64,000 bases of DNA, from positions 18,695 through 82,694 of the forward strand of contig NW_003314334.1 in the NCBI RefSeq assembly GCF_000143415.4, read 5' to 3'. The notes below the pieces were generated by a model. That model was given only the letters and a program-made list of their open reading frames with translations. It was not told the DNA's origin and made no database searches. Both the position numbers and the translations under genes were made by a program. The DNA comes from Selaginella moellendorffii. Lineage: Eukaryota > Streptophyta > Lycopodiopsida > Selaginellales > Selaginellaceae. This document shows positions 43,101-52,604 of this stretch, piece after piece (position 1 is the first letter of the stretch; the number at the start of each line of letters is the position of its first letter).

Positions 43101-45730
43101 ACGCCATTTTGATTATAGATCGTTGTGAATATTCAGACACGAGGACTGAAAAGCGCACTGGTGGCGCATCGAAGAAGGACAAACAGAAAAGCAATAGGAA
43201 AAAAGGAGGTACAAATTATATTTGCAATGGCATGTGGTCTCATGCCATTCCTTGCAGGAGAAACTTCTTCAAAGGCAAAACAGGCAAGCACCAGCCAAGC
43301 TCAAACTGACAGTGGTCATAAAAAGCGAAAGCACGTTGGACAGTCGTCGAGATCAGAGGCGTTTGATTCGAAAAGGAAGAAGGGCAACGAAAAGATGATA
43401 GGTAATGCCTCGCGGTTATGGCGTGTGTGCTCATGCCATTCATTGCAGATCAAGGGCTGAGTGAAAGCAGGCAGTCACCACCTCATGACTCAGATTCCTA
43501 TGGCGGACTCCCCTTCCCCAATCTCAATGGAGAGGTACAATGGATGAGGGAAGCTTTTCAAGGCAGGGCCACGTTTTTCTCATCTCGTCGTCTTCGAAGG
43601 GTGCAAGAACGTGCAGAAACCATGTTAAGACAGTCGGGTGAGGATACGGTCCTAGGTCACGCACTAAAACAGGCTATGGATGTCTTGTATTTTGAGATGG
43701 AGACTCGGCCAGATGATTTTCCCAAGATGGTCCTGGAAGAACAAGCCATCCAGCCTGAGCAGCCTATGGAAGAAATGCAGGAGGGGGATGAGGAGCCAGA
43801 GAAAGATAGCCAGAGGAGGACGAAGAAGAGGAGGACGAAGAGGACTTGGATGGTCCTCATAATGGTGACGATCACAATAACGATGACGACGATGATGACG
43901 ACGATGGCCAGCCTGAGGTGGCCAAAGAGCGGCAGAGGAAGGTCATACAAGACAAACCATCAGGTAAATAATAATACATCCATTCCTAACCTTTTACCAT
44001 TTCTAACATTGTCCATGTAGGTCGCAGAGCAAATGGTAAGTAGAGATTATTCAGTTGAATTTACAAACTCTAGCCTTTAGTGTCGAGGAAGGATAGTGCC
44101 AAGCAAGGGTCGAAACGTATGTCCAATCCTTCAGAATCAGCAGTGCGCTCAAGTGATATCGGTCCTAGTTCCTCAATAGCAGTTGATGGTAAATACAGTA
44201 TAGTCGATTCAATGTGCTAATGAGTTTGTTTTTAGTAGCACGGGAGGATACCATCTCAATCGAAGGGAGATATTTGGACATGCATATGGATCCGCCAGTG
44301 GACTCTACTTGGCTGCAAGAGTCATCAGAGCTGGTGGAGGCTACTATCCATATCAACGCCAAGCAAGCTGACCACGCTTCACTTGATGCTGCCCATACCA
44401 CTGAGTCAATCTTGTCCACGTATCCAACTGACGGTGACCAGGCGCCATTGGACCCACATGAGGCCGCCCCAGCCGCCGAGCCGGTCGTATCCTCATTTCC
44501 AACGGACTCAACGTGTGCCCAATCATCTGACTACGCGCCGTTGGAACCTCCCTACACCGCCCCTGCTGCCTGTTCGGTCATATCCACTTTGCCAACGGAG
44601 GCACCAGCTGAAATGGCGTGTGATCACACGCCATCGGAACCACCCCATGCCACTGTTGAGCCAGTTGTACCAGAGTCTACAGCTGAAATGGCATGTGCCC
44701 ACACGCCATCGGATGCGATTGACCCCACATTGCAGAGGAGAGTATTTCCGCCCTTCACATTTCCTCGACCAAAACCCTCTCAACGACCATCAGGAGCAAC
44801 ATTCGCTAATATTGTAGATGGTAAAATTGACTTGTACCATTTTTTATGCTGACGCATTTCATTTCAGAGTCACGGCGAAGGTACTGTATCGTTTTTGATC
44901 TGAACGGTGTCCTTTTCTCCCATGAGCGTGGCTCGTCCTCGAATGTCATTGCACCCTCCAAAGCCTGCGGTCGCAAGTTGGTCAAACGAGACAGATTCAC
45001 ATTAATCACACGGGAGAAACTGCGGGATCTAATAATGACCATGCGACACTTAAAACAGAGGGCCGGGTTCAATTTGCAATTGGGAGTTTGGACATCCATG
45101 ATGCGCCACAATGCATTAACGTTGCTACAGATGATGCACGATCAGACGCGAGTAATATTACCATTTGACTTTCTCCTAACGCAGGAGGATTGCTTGACTA
45201 TGGTCCATGTGAGGGGTAGCAAGCCCATCTTCGTCAAGCCAGAGGCTGTAGTGATGAACCGGACTGCTAGCTCAAGTGAAATCCTCATCATCGATGACTC
45301 GCCGATTAAAACTGTAGCGAACACGCACACATATGCAGTGCACCCCATCTCTTGCAGTATGGAAACTAGGGAGAAGAAACCGTATGTTCTGGGGGACCTT
45401 GCAAAACGGCTTGGAGCGATGGTGATAGAGAACCGGCCAGTCCAGGAGGTGGCTGCAGAAATCAACCAAATGGCAGATGGAATGGTATATCAAAAGCCAT
45501 TTGATCGGACAGACACCAGTCATCATTTATGGCATGTATATTGTCTAGCCAAGCACTATCCGCATCTCCATAATCTGCTCAACCGGATGGGTTCTTCGAC
45601 CACTGAACATGAGCGTGGACGTATTAGAGAAGAGATGGCATTACTATTGGGTTTAAATCCTGATAGTGTGGAGAGTGATGAAATTCCAAGATTATTGTAT
45701 AGGCGTTGGAGGCAAAAAATAACAGTCTGA
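40145..45730 (+). CDS. Transposon X ParB-like/HAD fusion gene, ~11 exons, likely inactivated
   Basis: Exon model read from the sequence: 40,145-40,147 (the ATG alone, then GTAAGT), 40,387-41,565, 41,620-42,943, 42,994-43,080, 43,119-43,208, 43,258-43,401, 43,449-43,963, 44,021-44,035, 44,081-44,188, 44,236-44,820 and 44,868-45,730. From exon 3 onward every intron is phase 1, GT-AG and 38-57 nt long. The product would be about 1,640 residues: ParB-like domain near the N-terminus, methyltransferase-like stretch, Lys/Ser-rich then acidic linker, Pro/Thr-rich region, C-terminal FCP1/SCP-like HAD. TAG at 41,563 (CAG in the canonical donor context) and TAG at 42,922, plus a frameshift near 43,805, break it. 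Splicing is inferred, not proven; it could be two or more genes. Confidence 0.7.
40387..41565 (+). CDS. ParB/Srx-like domain exon of the X accessory gene
   Basis: Exon 2 begins ARNCVLLPATVNVDAEKG after the acceptor TTTCTGAACAG. Residues about 150-215 are basic and low complexity (PAPKKKLL, TPTKKKSRKEQKEQEE), a likely nuclear localisation signal. The ParB-like part follows: YTIDVSRIDIQSKYNHRLVS (~224-245), VEKLKQKML, and FYAVSGQHSSLAMQEI (~297-312). The last matches the ParB G-x-H-R-x-x-A signature, with Ser at the Arg position. ParB-family domains bind DNA or cleave it, or use CTP. The frame ends TGG TAG right before GTAAGC; CAG|GTAAG would be the canonical junction, so the stop is probably a C-to-T change. 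Confidence 0.65.
   Translation, partial: ARNCVLLPATVNVDAEKGEELTSWTFGMEGEDLRLYNTDGGRKECMGILIQMTDTPCSSMQEYGLALVVETASAFKIHLAHPSSFPEGGSGYEEFLEGARERLSRRPTISKTLRVYEDNMESTDLTYGDVQKLYSNIEPLRVTPVREAKGKGVDLETTSKQKRVVKLKPTSDSPAPKKKLLSDAIASGSNTTPTKKKSRKEQKEQEEAAKIVADNSTCYYSNKVYTIDVSRIDIQSKYNHRLVSDEWVEKLKQKMLASPVTPDIADVIPYYQKMKGEMRFPDLINRKVLDDQNIRFYAVSGQHSSLAMQEIVVDIMVGEEVKKVFKTRVVRLIKGNSPLRSIIYISHTQNVKQETCYKSGLHETLARTRKLWVQLKKPQKPGQGRALATSAW
41620..42943 (+). CDS. Middle exon of X accessory gene, possibly degenerate methyltransferase-like
   Basis: Exon 3 begins EFSSLLSKTLGVNDTLSIHN after TCCATTGCAG and is open for 434 codons. Most of it is unrecognised. Near the end, WEMLSWVFNAIAGG, then CVVEYNCGGLFFRAALLKGVPCVAVTNS, resembles the VLDPFxGSGTTxxAALxxGRxxxGxE block of N4/N6-DNA methyltransferases, which often sit beside ParB domains in bacteria and phages. 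The GxGT core is not conserved, so activity is unlikely. A TAG at 42,922 is followed by YLLYEPG in frame and a GTGAGT donor at 42,944. The methyltransferase reading is tentative. Confidence 0.5.
42994..44820 (+). CDS. Linker exons 4-10 of the X accessory gene
   Basis: Seven exons, including a 15-nt micro-exon (44,021-44,035), each entered and left in phase 1. They encode PPPDAETALTATVED, Lys/Arg-Ser-rich nuclear-signal-like segments (SKKDKQKSNRKKGG, HKKRKH, DSKRKKG), a helical part (RRLRRVQERAETMLRQ) and an acidic run that is open only in a shifted frame after about 43,805 (EEDEEEEDEED, then Asp-rich). Exon 10 is Pro/Thr/Glu-rich and contains two in-frame palindrome motifs (EMACDHTPSEP and EMACAHTPSD). 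The region looks like a disordered linker. Confidence 0.6.
44868..45730 (+). CDS. FCP1/SCP-like HAD domain (last exon of X accessory gene)
   Basis: After the acceptor CATTTCAG the frame reads ESRRRYCIVFDLNGVLF. This is HAD motif I of the NIF/FCP1 type (DLDETL in active enzymes), here D-L-N-G-V-L. Motif II-like GVWTSMMRHN, the Lys KPIFVKP, and motif III/IV EILIIDDSP (about 45,287-45,304) follow. About 140 residues of helical C-terminus end at TGA 45,728. FCP1/SCP proteins remove phosphate from the RNA polymerase II tail. Loss of the second Asp of motif I suggests reduced or no catalysis, perhaps a phosphopeptide-binding role. If not part of the upstream gene it could be an independent gene. 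Confidence 0.72.
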
Positions 45731-46148
45731 GATGGCATGTATTTATTTAAAAATGTAACTTATTATGGCATGGGGTTCCATGCCATTGTATTAATATTAA
45801 AAGACAATTCTTTGAGAGGATTTGCATTATACTAGAAGTGTTACAGCATGTTATTGGAAGTCTACGAAGTTGTTTTATTAATAATGGGAAAGTAAAGATT
45901 GAATGGGGACTTGGGCTCCACCTAGACTCGGAGCAACTGAGCCAATATTAAAAGGATGGAAAGAAATTGGACGACGATGACAAGGAGAAGAGAGAGGTGA
46001 AGCAGTGGCAGGGGGAGGAGAAGTGATTGAGTAGACATTTCCTTGTTTAAAATAAAATGGCATGTGCCTCAATGCAGTTGAATTTTGTTATATTTATATA
46101 CTATATAAAGGTTTGGAAACCTTATTTTACAAGTGGGATAATGACAAT
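45731..46148. other. Transposon X right subterminal region
   Basis: Non-coding 3' region of the ParB/HAD gene. It holds palindrome-motif copies at 45,765-45,786 (complete) and partial ones at 45,733 and 46,057. TATATTTATATACTATATAAA at about 46,090-46,110 is an AT-rich, TATA-like stretch. Confidence 0.6.
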
Positions 46149-46172
46149 TCCCACTTTAACGAAATAGAGCTT
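46149..46172 (-). repeat. Transposon X right terminal inverted repeat (24 bp)
   Basis: TCCCACTTTAACG ... AGAGCTT, exact inverse of the left end. An inverted internal word (AAGTGGGATAATG, about 46,130-46,142) precedes it. GTCT at 46,173-46,176 is the target duplication. Confidence 0.9.
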
Positions 46173-46176
46173 GTCT

Positions 46177-46739
46177 CATCTTTGACTAAACCTCAAGCTT
46201 GCGTTTGCACTGCCTTCAGTTCAATCCAAGAAAAGTTTATGAGAGAGCACGGCAATGATTACTTGAACCAATAAACCAATCCCCACAGTCTTGATTGATT
46301 CACCCATAATTATGCCTAGGAAGGATCACCTAGTGCAGTGCTAAACAGCTACAGACCAGCCTATTTGCCACTCATAGCAAACCCAAGGAAGGTTTACTTT
46401 CACCCATGGTACAAGGAACAACTCATGGAACCACTAATAGGCTAACATTAATACTGCCAACTCAAAGTGTAATCTTGAGTTGCTAATGTGCCTCACTCAC
46501 GAACCCAAGCACAAACTTGTGCAAACGGAACAGCTTATTCCATCCTACGAGCCCAAGAGCAAGCTCACATAATACGGTACAAAAAGGTAACCAAATCCAT
46601 ACCCAAGGAACCATTGTGAAGCCTTTGCACCTAAACGTGTACCCACTCGGATCATCGTTTTCATCTCTGCATATGCAACAAGACTAGTTGCCCAATCTCA
46701 TTGAATAGTACTCACTGAGACTCATTCTCTGATACCAAA
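46177..46739 (-). other. Family H interior, right part
   Basis: Non-coding continuation of the H interior to the right of X, ending in the primer site CTCTGATACCAAA (minus-strand TTTGGTATCAGAG) at 46,727-46,739. Confidence 0.7.
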
Positions 46740-47867
46740 TGTAGCACACGTGGTTTTTACCCTTTATCCTATGGTGATTTACCATAGGATAACACCACGA
46801 AGCAGAACCTAAACCCTCTTTGTGCCATGTGACAGATGCCACGTGTCCAAAGGACAGTGGTATGGAACCTGAGGTTTAGGGCCTTGGGCCACTGAACAAA
46901 AGAACGGTGCCAAAGTCCCAAGCATGGAGCCAAGGAGTGATGGAACCGAACTGTAGAGCAACTCCTGAGCATATAGCCCAAGGAAAGAAGGGATAGGAGC
47001 CTGGAGCAACTTGGAATAGTCCTTGAGCAACCAGCATCCCAATGCTAGGACTAGCATGCAAAACGGAGCCAAACGGAGTCCGGCGCTATTTCGGCATACT
47101 GGTGGCCTAACACAAGGACATGGGTACTCCACCAGCTAGCATGGAATGGAACTTGGGCTTAGACCCAAGCCAGACGTAGAACAAGGATAGGCACGCAAGC
47201 AGGAGCTAGACTATGCCTCAGGTTGGTCGGCCATACCCAACCTACCCACTATCCCTACTATACATTTGGATAGCCACCACCCCCCCCCCCTTGAGGAACA
47301 CATGCTTTGGGCTTTCACCCCAAGCCTCTCTTAGTATCAAGAGTTAGTCTCTGGGACAAGCTTGACACTTACTAAATATGGAATGGCGCTAGAATGTGAA
47401 TTTGGACACGGGACGAACACCATTGTGTTCAGGCCAATCTCTACATTCCATAGATATGCCAAATGAGCGAATTTAGACACTTTCCATAAATAGTATTTGG
47501 GACCAAAATGAGACTAACACAAAGGGCATGATAGCAAGGGTGTTTAACAGACACGGTAAGCTATCATCCAGCAATATTGAGGGACCAATCTCAATACGCG
47601 AGGGTTCTTGTCAAGCTAGTGCAAGATAGAGCAAAAGAGAACTAAGAGCCAGGCCAAGTATGCTCAGCTAGAAACACATAGGAGTTCCTACCTTATGTCC
47701 ATTTGGCTAAGTACAGGTGCTAAGCCCAGTAAACTAACACTTGAACAAGAGGGGCTGATAAAGGGAACCAGCAATACTGACCTCTTGCCATCATGGCAGT
47801 AAGTAAAGAGTGTCTGTAAGAACTAGCCAACAGGTAACTTTAGATACCCGAAGTCACATTTGCGACA
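46740..47867 (-). repeat. Family H 5' LTR (1128 bp)
   Basis: Plus-strand ends are TGTAGCACACG and TTTGCGACA. A short inverted repeat TATCCTATGG/CCATAGGATA sits at 46,767-46,795. A poly-C run lies at about 47,279-47,291. Related copies: 28,777-29,243 (partial) and the solo LTR at 1,889-2,919. Confidence 0.88.
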
Positions 47868-50018
47868 GATAGCAACATACAAATGATGGGAAAAATGGAG
47901 GCAACTAATAATCGACACCACCAAGTTTCAATTGTGCCTGTAGATAAGAGAGCTGCAATGATGTTGCAAGGAACACACATGATGTGCGAGGAACTTCAAT
48001 TGCTTCGGCAGGCTTTTATGGTGACAAAAGAGAAGAAGAATTTTTCTAAAGTGTTGAAATGGAAGTAGAAGGTGTGACAAGGTGCTGGATTGATCTAGGG
48101 TATGGCATTGCAAGCTCCAGGGCTGTCACAATTGCGATGAGGCAAGGCAGCGCTTGAATCATCGATCTTTGAGGGTTTCCTGGCTCAAATGAAGGGGCAG
48201 AGAGATCAGCATCAAAATTGCTGCTCCAGCGATGGCGGATTTTCTTCTCTGGCCACTTGTTGTATCACATCAAGCTGCTTGTGCTCATCGCAATTCTCTT
48301 GTCCACGGCACTGCTCGCATGCAAGTTCTTGGAGGGCTTTGTGGGGGAGCTCACATGGTGGCAAAATTAGGGCAGTAAAAAAATTTAGATGATGTGGCAA
48401 TTTAGCCACGTGGCATTATTTTCTTTGTGTATTTTACTAGGTGGGAGAAATTTATTGAAGGACATTGGGTTCCCCCATTCCCCCCCATTTAGGTGCCAGG
48501 TATGGAAACCAAGGTTTAATTTCTCCCCCTAGAAAATTTCCCCCCATAGTGGAACATGGAACTCCACCTTAAGTTTTATATGGCATGGTACTTCTCTCCA
48601 CCCTCCAGTGTCCATGCCCTTTATGCTCACAATCCCACAGTGGTCGTCAGTGGAAAAGGGCTAGAGAAGGCATAGCTTGCCCTCTCACCTGTCTTCTACC
48701 CTAATTGTCAAGATTACTATGCAAACCCTGAGTTGTGATCCAAACTCTAAACTCTCTCTGTCGCCACTCTTGCTCATCCAGTTAATCAACTTAACTTCAA
48801 AACTCGGTTGGCTTGGGGAATTTCATTGTTGGACTCAGGCTGTTCCCAGTGGCTACACTACTATGACAAGCAGTAAAACCTGGAACGATCTCTGCTGCTT
48901 GTTGGCTGAGACCAAACACCTGCCCGTGACCTGGTGATGCTTCTAACGATGTGGCCGCTGCCTCTTGGTTGAATCCCTGCTCGGCGGCTGCTCCATGGCC
49001 GAACCCACGAGCCAAGTGACCGGGTGCTCCAAATCCTAGCTCCAACTCAACGGCTGCTTCTTGGCTGAATCCGGGTTTGCAAGGATTCACCAAACAATGT
49101 ATTTGTCCTCAGAAGTTAATATGACAGTCGAGTCTGCCTATTTGGTGTTTGTTTGGAATTCTTATATCCATTCTTCTGGTTTTCCACATTGCAAAGAAGA
49201 TCGAACAATAAAATAGCCACAAGCAACAGCTTGTTCTCTCATTCAATTAGAAGCTGGTCCCTGGTTAAGTTCAGTTAAACTTTCCAAGTGTAACTGTGTT
49301 GGGATAACCCTGCATGGAGCTTTCGTCTTCGCTCAAGAAGCAAATAAGCAAATCTGAAGGCGGATTTGTCTGCGATTGTTGCCTTAACCATTCAGTAGAT
49401 GTGCTATTCAGCCGTTCAGGGTACATAAAGCATGTCCAAGCTATGATCTAGATGCTGACACAGGGATATGGAATTCTAGTAAATTTAACTCTGTTTCCTC
49501 ATTGTTCTTTTTTCCAGAACCTCACCTCAAATGGACCGGATCCCTATCCCTAGTAGTCCTAGCATATCTAACAAGAAAATCCGTGGAAGAAAGCTTAGAT
49601 AGATTTTCTTACACAGATAGAGATCCTCCAGATCCACACGAAGGTAAATCTTTCATCTTTTTTAAATCCCAGCTGTATTGTTTGTAGTGATGACAAATGA
49701 TGTTGCTGATCGTCTATAAAGCTTGAAATCCCAATGCAAAACTGCCCTGACATGATCTGATATGGAAAGCTATTCTTAAATTGTTCGCAATGCTTGATGA
49801 ACATCATGTGACCCAGGCTGTTCTTCGAAGGCTCTTCAAAGGAGATGATCAAGTTCCTAGCTTGTTCCAGCTTTTAAGCTGGAAGGGAGAACTAAGCAGA
49901 GTCAAAATTCTATTTAGAAATTAAGTCGAATGCACTTTAATGTGTGGCTTTAAAATTTGTAGAGTCTATCTTGGCCTTTGAGGTTATGTACAAGACTATG
50001 GGCCTTCTAACTATGGTG
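47868..50018. other. Unassigned sequence, no confident gene
   Basis: Short frames only. 47,883-48,068 (plus, 61 codons, MMGKMEATNNRHHQVS) and 48,797-49,093 (minus, with recurring GFSQEAA/GFNQEAA words) show no family resemblance. C-rich tracts (CCCCCCATT, CCCCCCATAG) lie at 48,475-48,548. This is the least repetitive part of the window and could be unique host sequence, but I cannot support an exon model. Confidence 0.35.
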
Positions 50019-50546
50019 CTGCGGTGCTCCCAGCTCATGTGGAGTGGTGCCCCACTTGAGTACCTTGTGGCTCATTGGTCCTTGCCCTTCCTAGGGACTT
50101 GGGCCTTCCCTTCAGGATAGAAGTGGGGGGGTAGAGGTACCCATACCGCACCATTAGGCCACAGTGTTTCGCCCCGATGTCCCGAAGCAAGTGTTGCACC
50201 TAAGGCTTGGGATTTAGAGGGTCCCATGATCAAGTCTTGTTGTACCAAGGGATGTTAGAAACCTTGAGGCTTGGTGTGCTTGGCTGCTTGTGCCTGCGAG
50301 GACTGTAGCCGAACCTTAAGTCCAGTCTAATCCGGGGAGGGGGATTGGGAGAGATTTGGGAATCCGTGGATGGATGGCTAATGCTCCGTTGCTCGTGCAG
50401 TGAGTAGCTGAAACCAAATAGGACTAAGTAGGAGCTGGTACAATAGGCGGGAACCTTGGCAAGGGAACTTAGCAAAAGCCAAAGCAGTGTTGGTCGGATA
50501 GACGAGGTAAGCTAGCAAATTGGAAAGGAAAAATTTGTGGCTTACA
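50019..50546 (+). repeat. Chromovirus A LTR fragment (3' half)
   Basis: Matches the last ~530 bp of the A LTRs, from CTGCGGTGCTCCCAGCTCATG to TTTGTGGCTTACA. No primer site follows it. It is a truncated solo-type remnant, plus orientation. Confidence 0.85.
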
Positions 50547-50907
50547 TGAGCCTCTCAAGCCATCTGGACCATTCCTTTTCTTCAGAGTTTATGCTCATGT
50601 TGGTGTCTAATGAGAACCTTACAAGTCTCCACCATATTGGTGAGGATTTCACGCTATTTTGGACAATTTGTGTGTGACGGGCTCATTTAGAACAGATAAC
50701 ATCTATATGAACTCTCCTCTTGTTACTAATATGATGCCACAAAAGTCTGTATCACAGTTTTATGTCATGCAAGACCCTCTTAACAGCTTTAAAAGCGTGA
50801 ATGGTACCATGCTTATCTCACCCCATATGAGTAGTTCAGCTCTACTTATGACCTCAGTAAGTGCTCAATTCTCTCACAAATCCGAGGTGCATGTTTTTGT
50901 GATTGGT
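50547..50907. other. Unassigned 361-bp spacer
   Basis: No recognisable feature. An 84-codon frame (50,659-50,913) has no motif and runs into the family B LTR. Confidence 0.4.
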
Positions 50908-51240
50908 TGTTAGGCACTAGCTTTGATTACATGGTCAATGTTGGTCAAAGGGAGGCTCAAGGGTATATTAAGGCATGTTAGGGTAAGCAACTTAACCTAC
51001 CCTAGGCCTCATAGTGGAGCGACGATGCAGTGGAGCTTTTGAGGTAGCTTAGGGGTGGTTGGGTGGTGAGGAACCTCAAAAGGAGGCATAGAAAAACTAG
51101 TTCTCTATTTGTTTTGCGCCAGATCATAACATTAGTATCAAAGGAGTTGGTTGCGATGGCTGACCAGAATGAATGCTGGAATCCTATTGTCGATAGAGGT
51201 GCGAGCCCTTAACCAAAATCAATGAGAGATGTAAGATGAG

Positions 51241-51850
51241 ATGCATGGCATGATGGATACCATGGATACGCATGTTGAGGCACTTGAGGCTAGACATGAT
51301 AGTGCTCCAAGTAAGCATTCCTTGATAGATCAACTCAAGATTCCAAACTTTTCTGGTGATGGTGGTGTGGACGAGTGTCTTGCTTGGCTAGCCAATGTGA
51401 AGAAGTTCTTGGTTGCTAGGGGAACTCCAGATGCAAAGGCTTTAGTGGCTATTCTAATGGTTTTGTGTGATGTGGTCTTTGGTGGTGGAATTGGTTTGAG
51501 GAGTCTCGTGTTGCAAATAAGAAACCACTAGTGTCTACCGTGGATGCGTTTGAGGTTTCTTTTTATTTACATTTTGCCCCTCACTACGATGTGGAGAATG
51601 CTCATAGGGAATTTTGACATTTTTAGCAAGGGAAAATGATGCTCGGGAACTATATTGAGAAGCTTACTCACTTGATTAACTGTGTTCCAACAAAGGATCC
51701 AGATCAGAACAAATCCTACTTCATTGATTGCCTTCATAATGAGAGCATGCAATAACACTTATGTCATTCTCAGCCTATAAAGAGTTTGGAGGAGCTCTTT
51801 GATGCGGCTCGTTGACTTAACAATGACAAGCACAAGTCTCGCAAGCATTC
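51241..51850 (+). pseudogene. gag: Family B gag relic, second copy
   Basis: Encodes MHGMMDTMDTHVEALEARHDS, FSGDGGVDECLAWLANVKKFL and, after frame damage near 51,480, RFAPHYD-like and LGNYIEKLT segments. It retains the T run that element B lost, so it helps define the ancestral frame. The TAG after HF (about 51,628) is shared with element B. Other stops and frameshifts are private to this copy. Confidence 0.8.
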
Positions 51851-51923
51851 GTGGAGTCCTTCTGTCTAGAAAAATCGTCGTGATGATCGCCATGGACACA
51901 AGGATGGGAACAAGCACCACAAG

Positions 51924-52604
51924 TTGAAGTCTGTGGTGACTACTTCAAATGCAAAGGGGTCAAAGAAGCAAAAGTTCTTTGTGAAAAATTATAAACAAGG
52001 TTGTCATCATTGTAGCAAGCTTGGACACTACAAGGCTGATTGTCCACAGCTGAAGAGCAAGCAGCAGGGCAAGAAGAATGGCCACTTTTCTACTGATAGT
52101 AAGTCAGATATTAAAAAGTTGCAAACTTTGCAGCGTGAGGATGACAGGGATGACCATTCCGGTCGGAGGAAGAGGCTTTTGATTGTTGCTCATCAACTCA
52201 ATTGTGTGTGGAATAAGATGGAGCTTGAAGACACTTGTGAATCAACTTTAATACTGGAGGGCGGTCTAGTGTGGATTTTACTGGATAATGGGAGCGATGA
52301 CAACTTTGTTTCGGCAAAGTTTGTTGTGGAGCATGGCGGAGTTCTTCCATACACAGTGGAAGGTGCAGCTACCTCTACTCAGCATTTCGATGCTTGTGTC
52401 GAGGGGTTGGAAGTGTTGGTTGGCAAAACCACACTTGTGGAGACTTTTTATCTCACGGATATCCATTGCGTGGATCTCATTCTTGGGATGCCATGGTTGG
52501 TGAAGGTGGATCCAGAGATAAAGTGGAGTATTAAGCATATCTTGCTAGAGTATGGTGGTGTTCAAGATGTGTGGTTTGGCGAGGGCGTTCAACCACTACT
52601 TTAA
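51924..52604 (+). pseudogene. pol: Family B zinc knuckle and protease segment
   Basis: Open for 226 codons: FVKNYKQGCHHCSKLGHYKADC (zinc knuckle), a basic linker (RDDHSGRRKRLL), then protease with ILLDNGSDDNF (the catalytic DSG is DNG) and LILGMPWLVKVDPEIKWS. Knuckle and protease are in one frame here, unlike element B where a 1-nt deletion separates gag from this part. The Ser-to-Asn change next to the catalytic Asp probably kills the protease. The frame ends at TAA 52,602. Confidence 0.85.

Larger units (their letters stand above)
33653..46172. mobile_element. Transposon X: 12.5-kb DNA transposon, 24-bp TIRs, 4-bp TSD
   Basis: The ends 33,653-33,676 and 46,149-46,172 are perfect 24-bp inverted repeats (AAGCTCTATTTC ... 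AAAGTGGGA). GTCT flanks both. Inside are two divergent genes: a DUF7869-like transposase candidate (34,343-37,408, minus) and a ParB-like/HAD multi-exon gene (40,145-45,730, plus). About 25 copies of a near-palindromic 22-mer are spread through it. A 4-bp TSD is known for Sola and Ginger elements, but I cannot place X in a superfamily without a search. Flanking DNA on both sides is H-element interior, so X is a clean insertion into a defined target. Confidence 0.88.
28777..47867 (-). mobile_element. Family H: LARD-like non-coding LTR retrotransposon
   Basis: The 5' LTR is 46,740-47,867 (1128 bp, ends TGTCGC and GCTACA on the minus strand). A partial 3' LTR at 28,777-29,243 is cut by the LINE 5' end. 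A primer site (complement CTCTGATACCAAA, 46,727-46,739) adjoins the 5' LTR, and a polypurine tract (complement CTCTCCCCCCGTAG, 29,244-29,257) adjoins the 3' LTR. Without transposon X (33,653-46,172) the interior is about 5 kb and has no open frame longer than about 90 codons, as in large retrotransposon derivatives (LARDs). It would depend on another element's proteins. X inserted into it later. Confidence 0.85.

Noticed and set aside
34206-46075. Interspersed palindromes as a CRISPR array
   Set aside because: Spacing is irregular (tens to thousands of bases), repeats vary, and the host is a eukaryote.
46769-47132. Overlapping minus-strand frames of 60-107 codons
   Set aside because: They fall inside the family H 5' LTR and are not conserved as open frames in the related LTR at 1,889-2,919.
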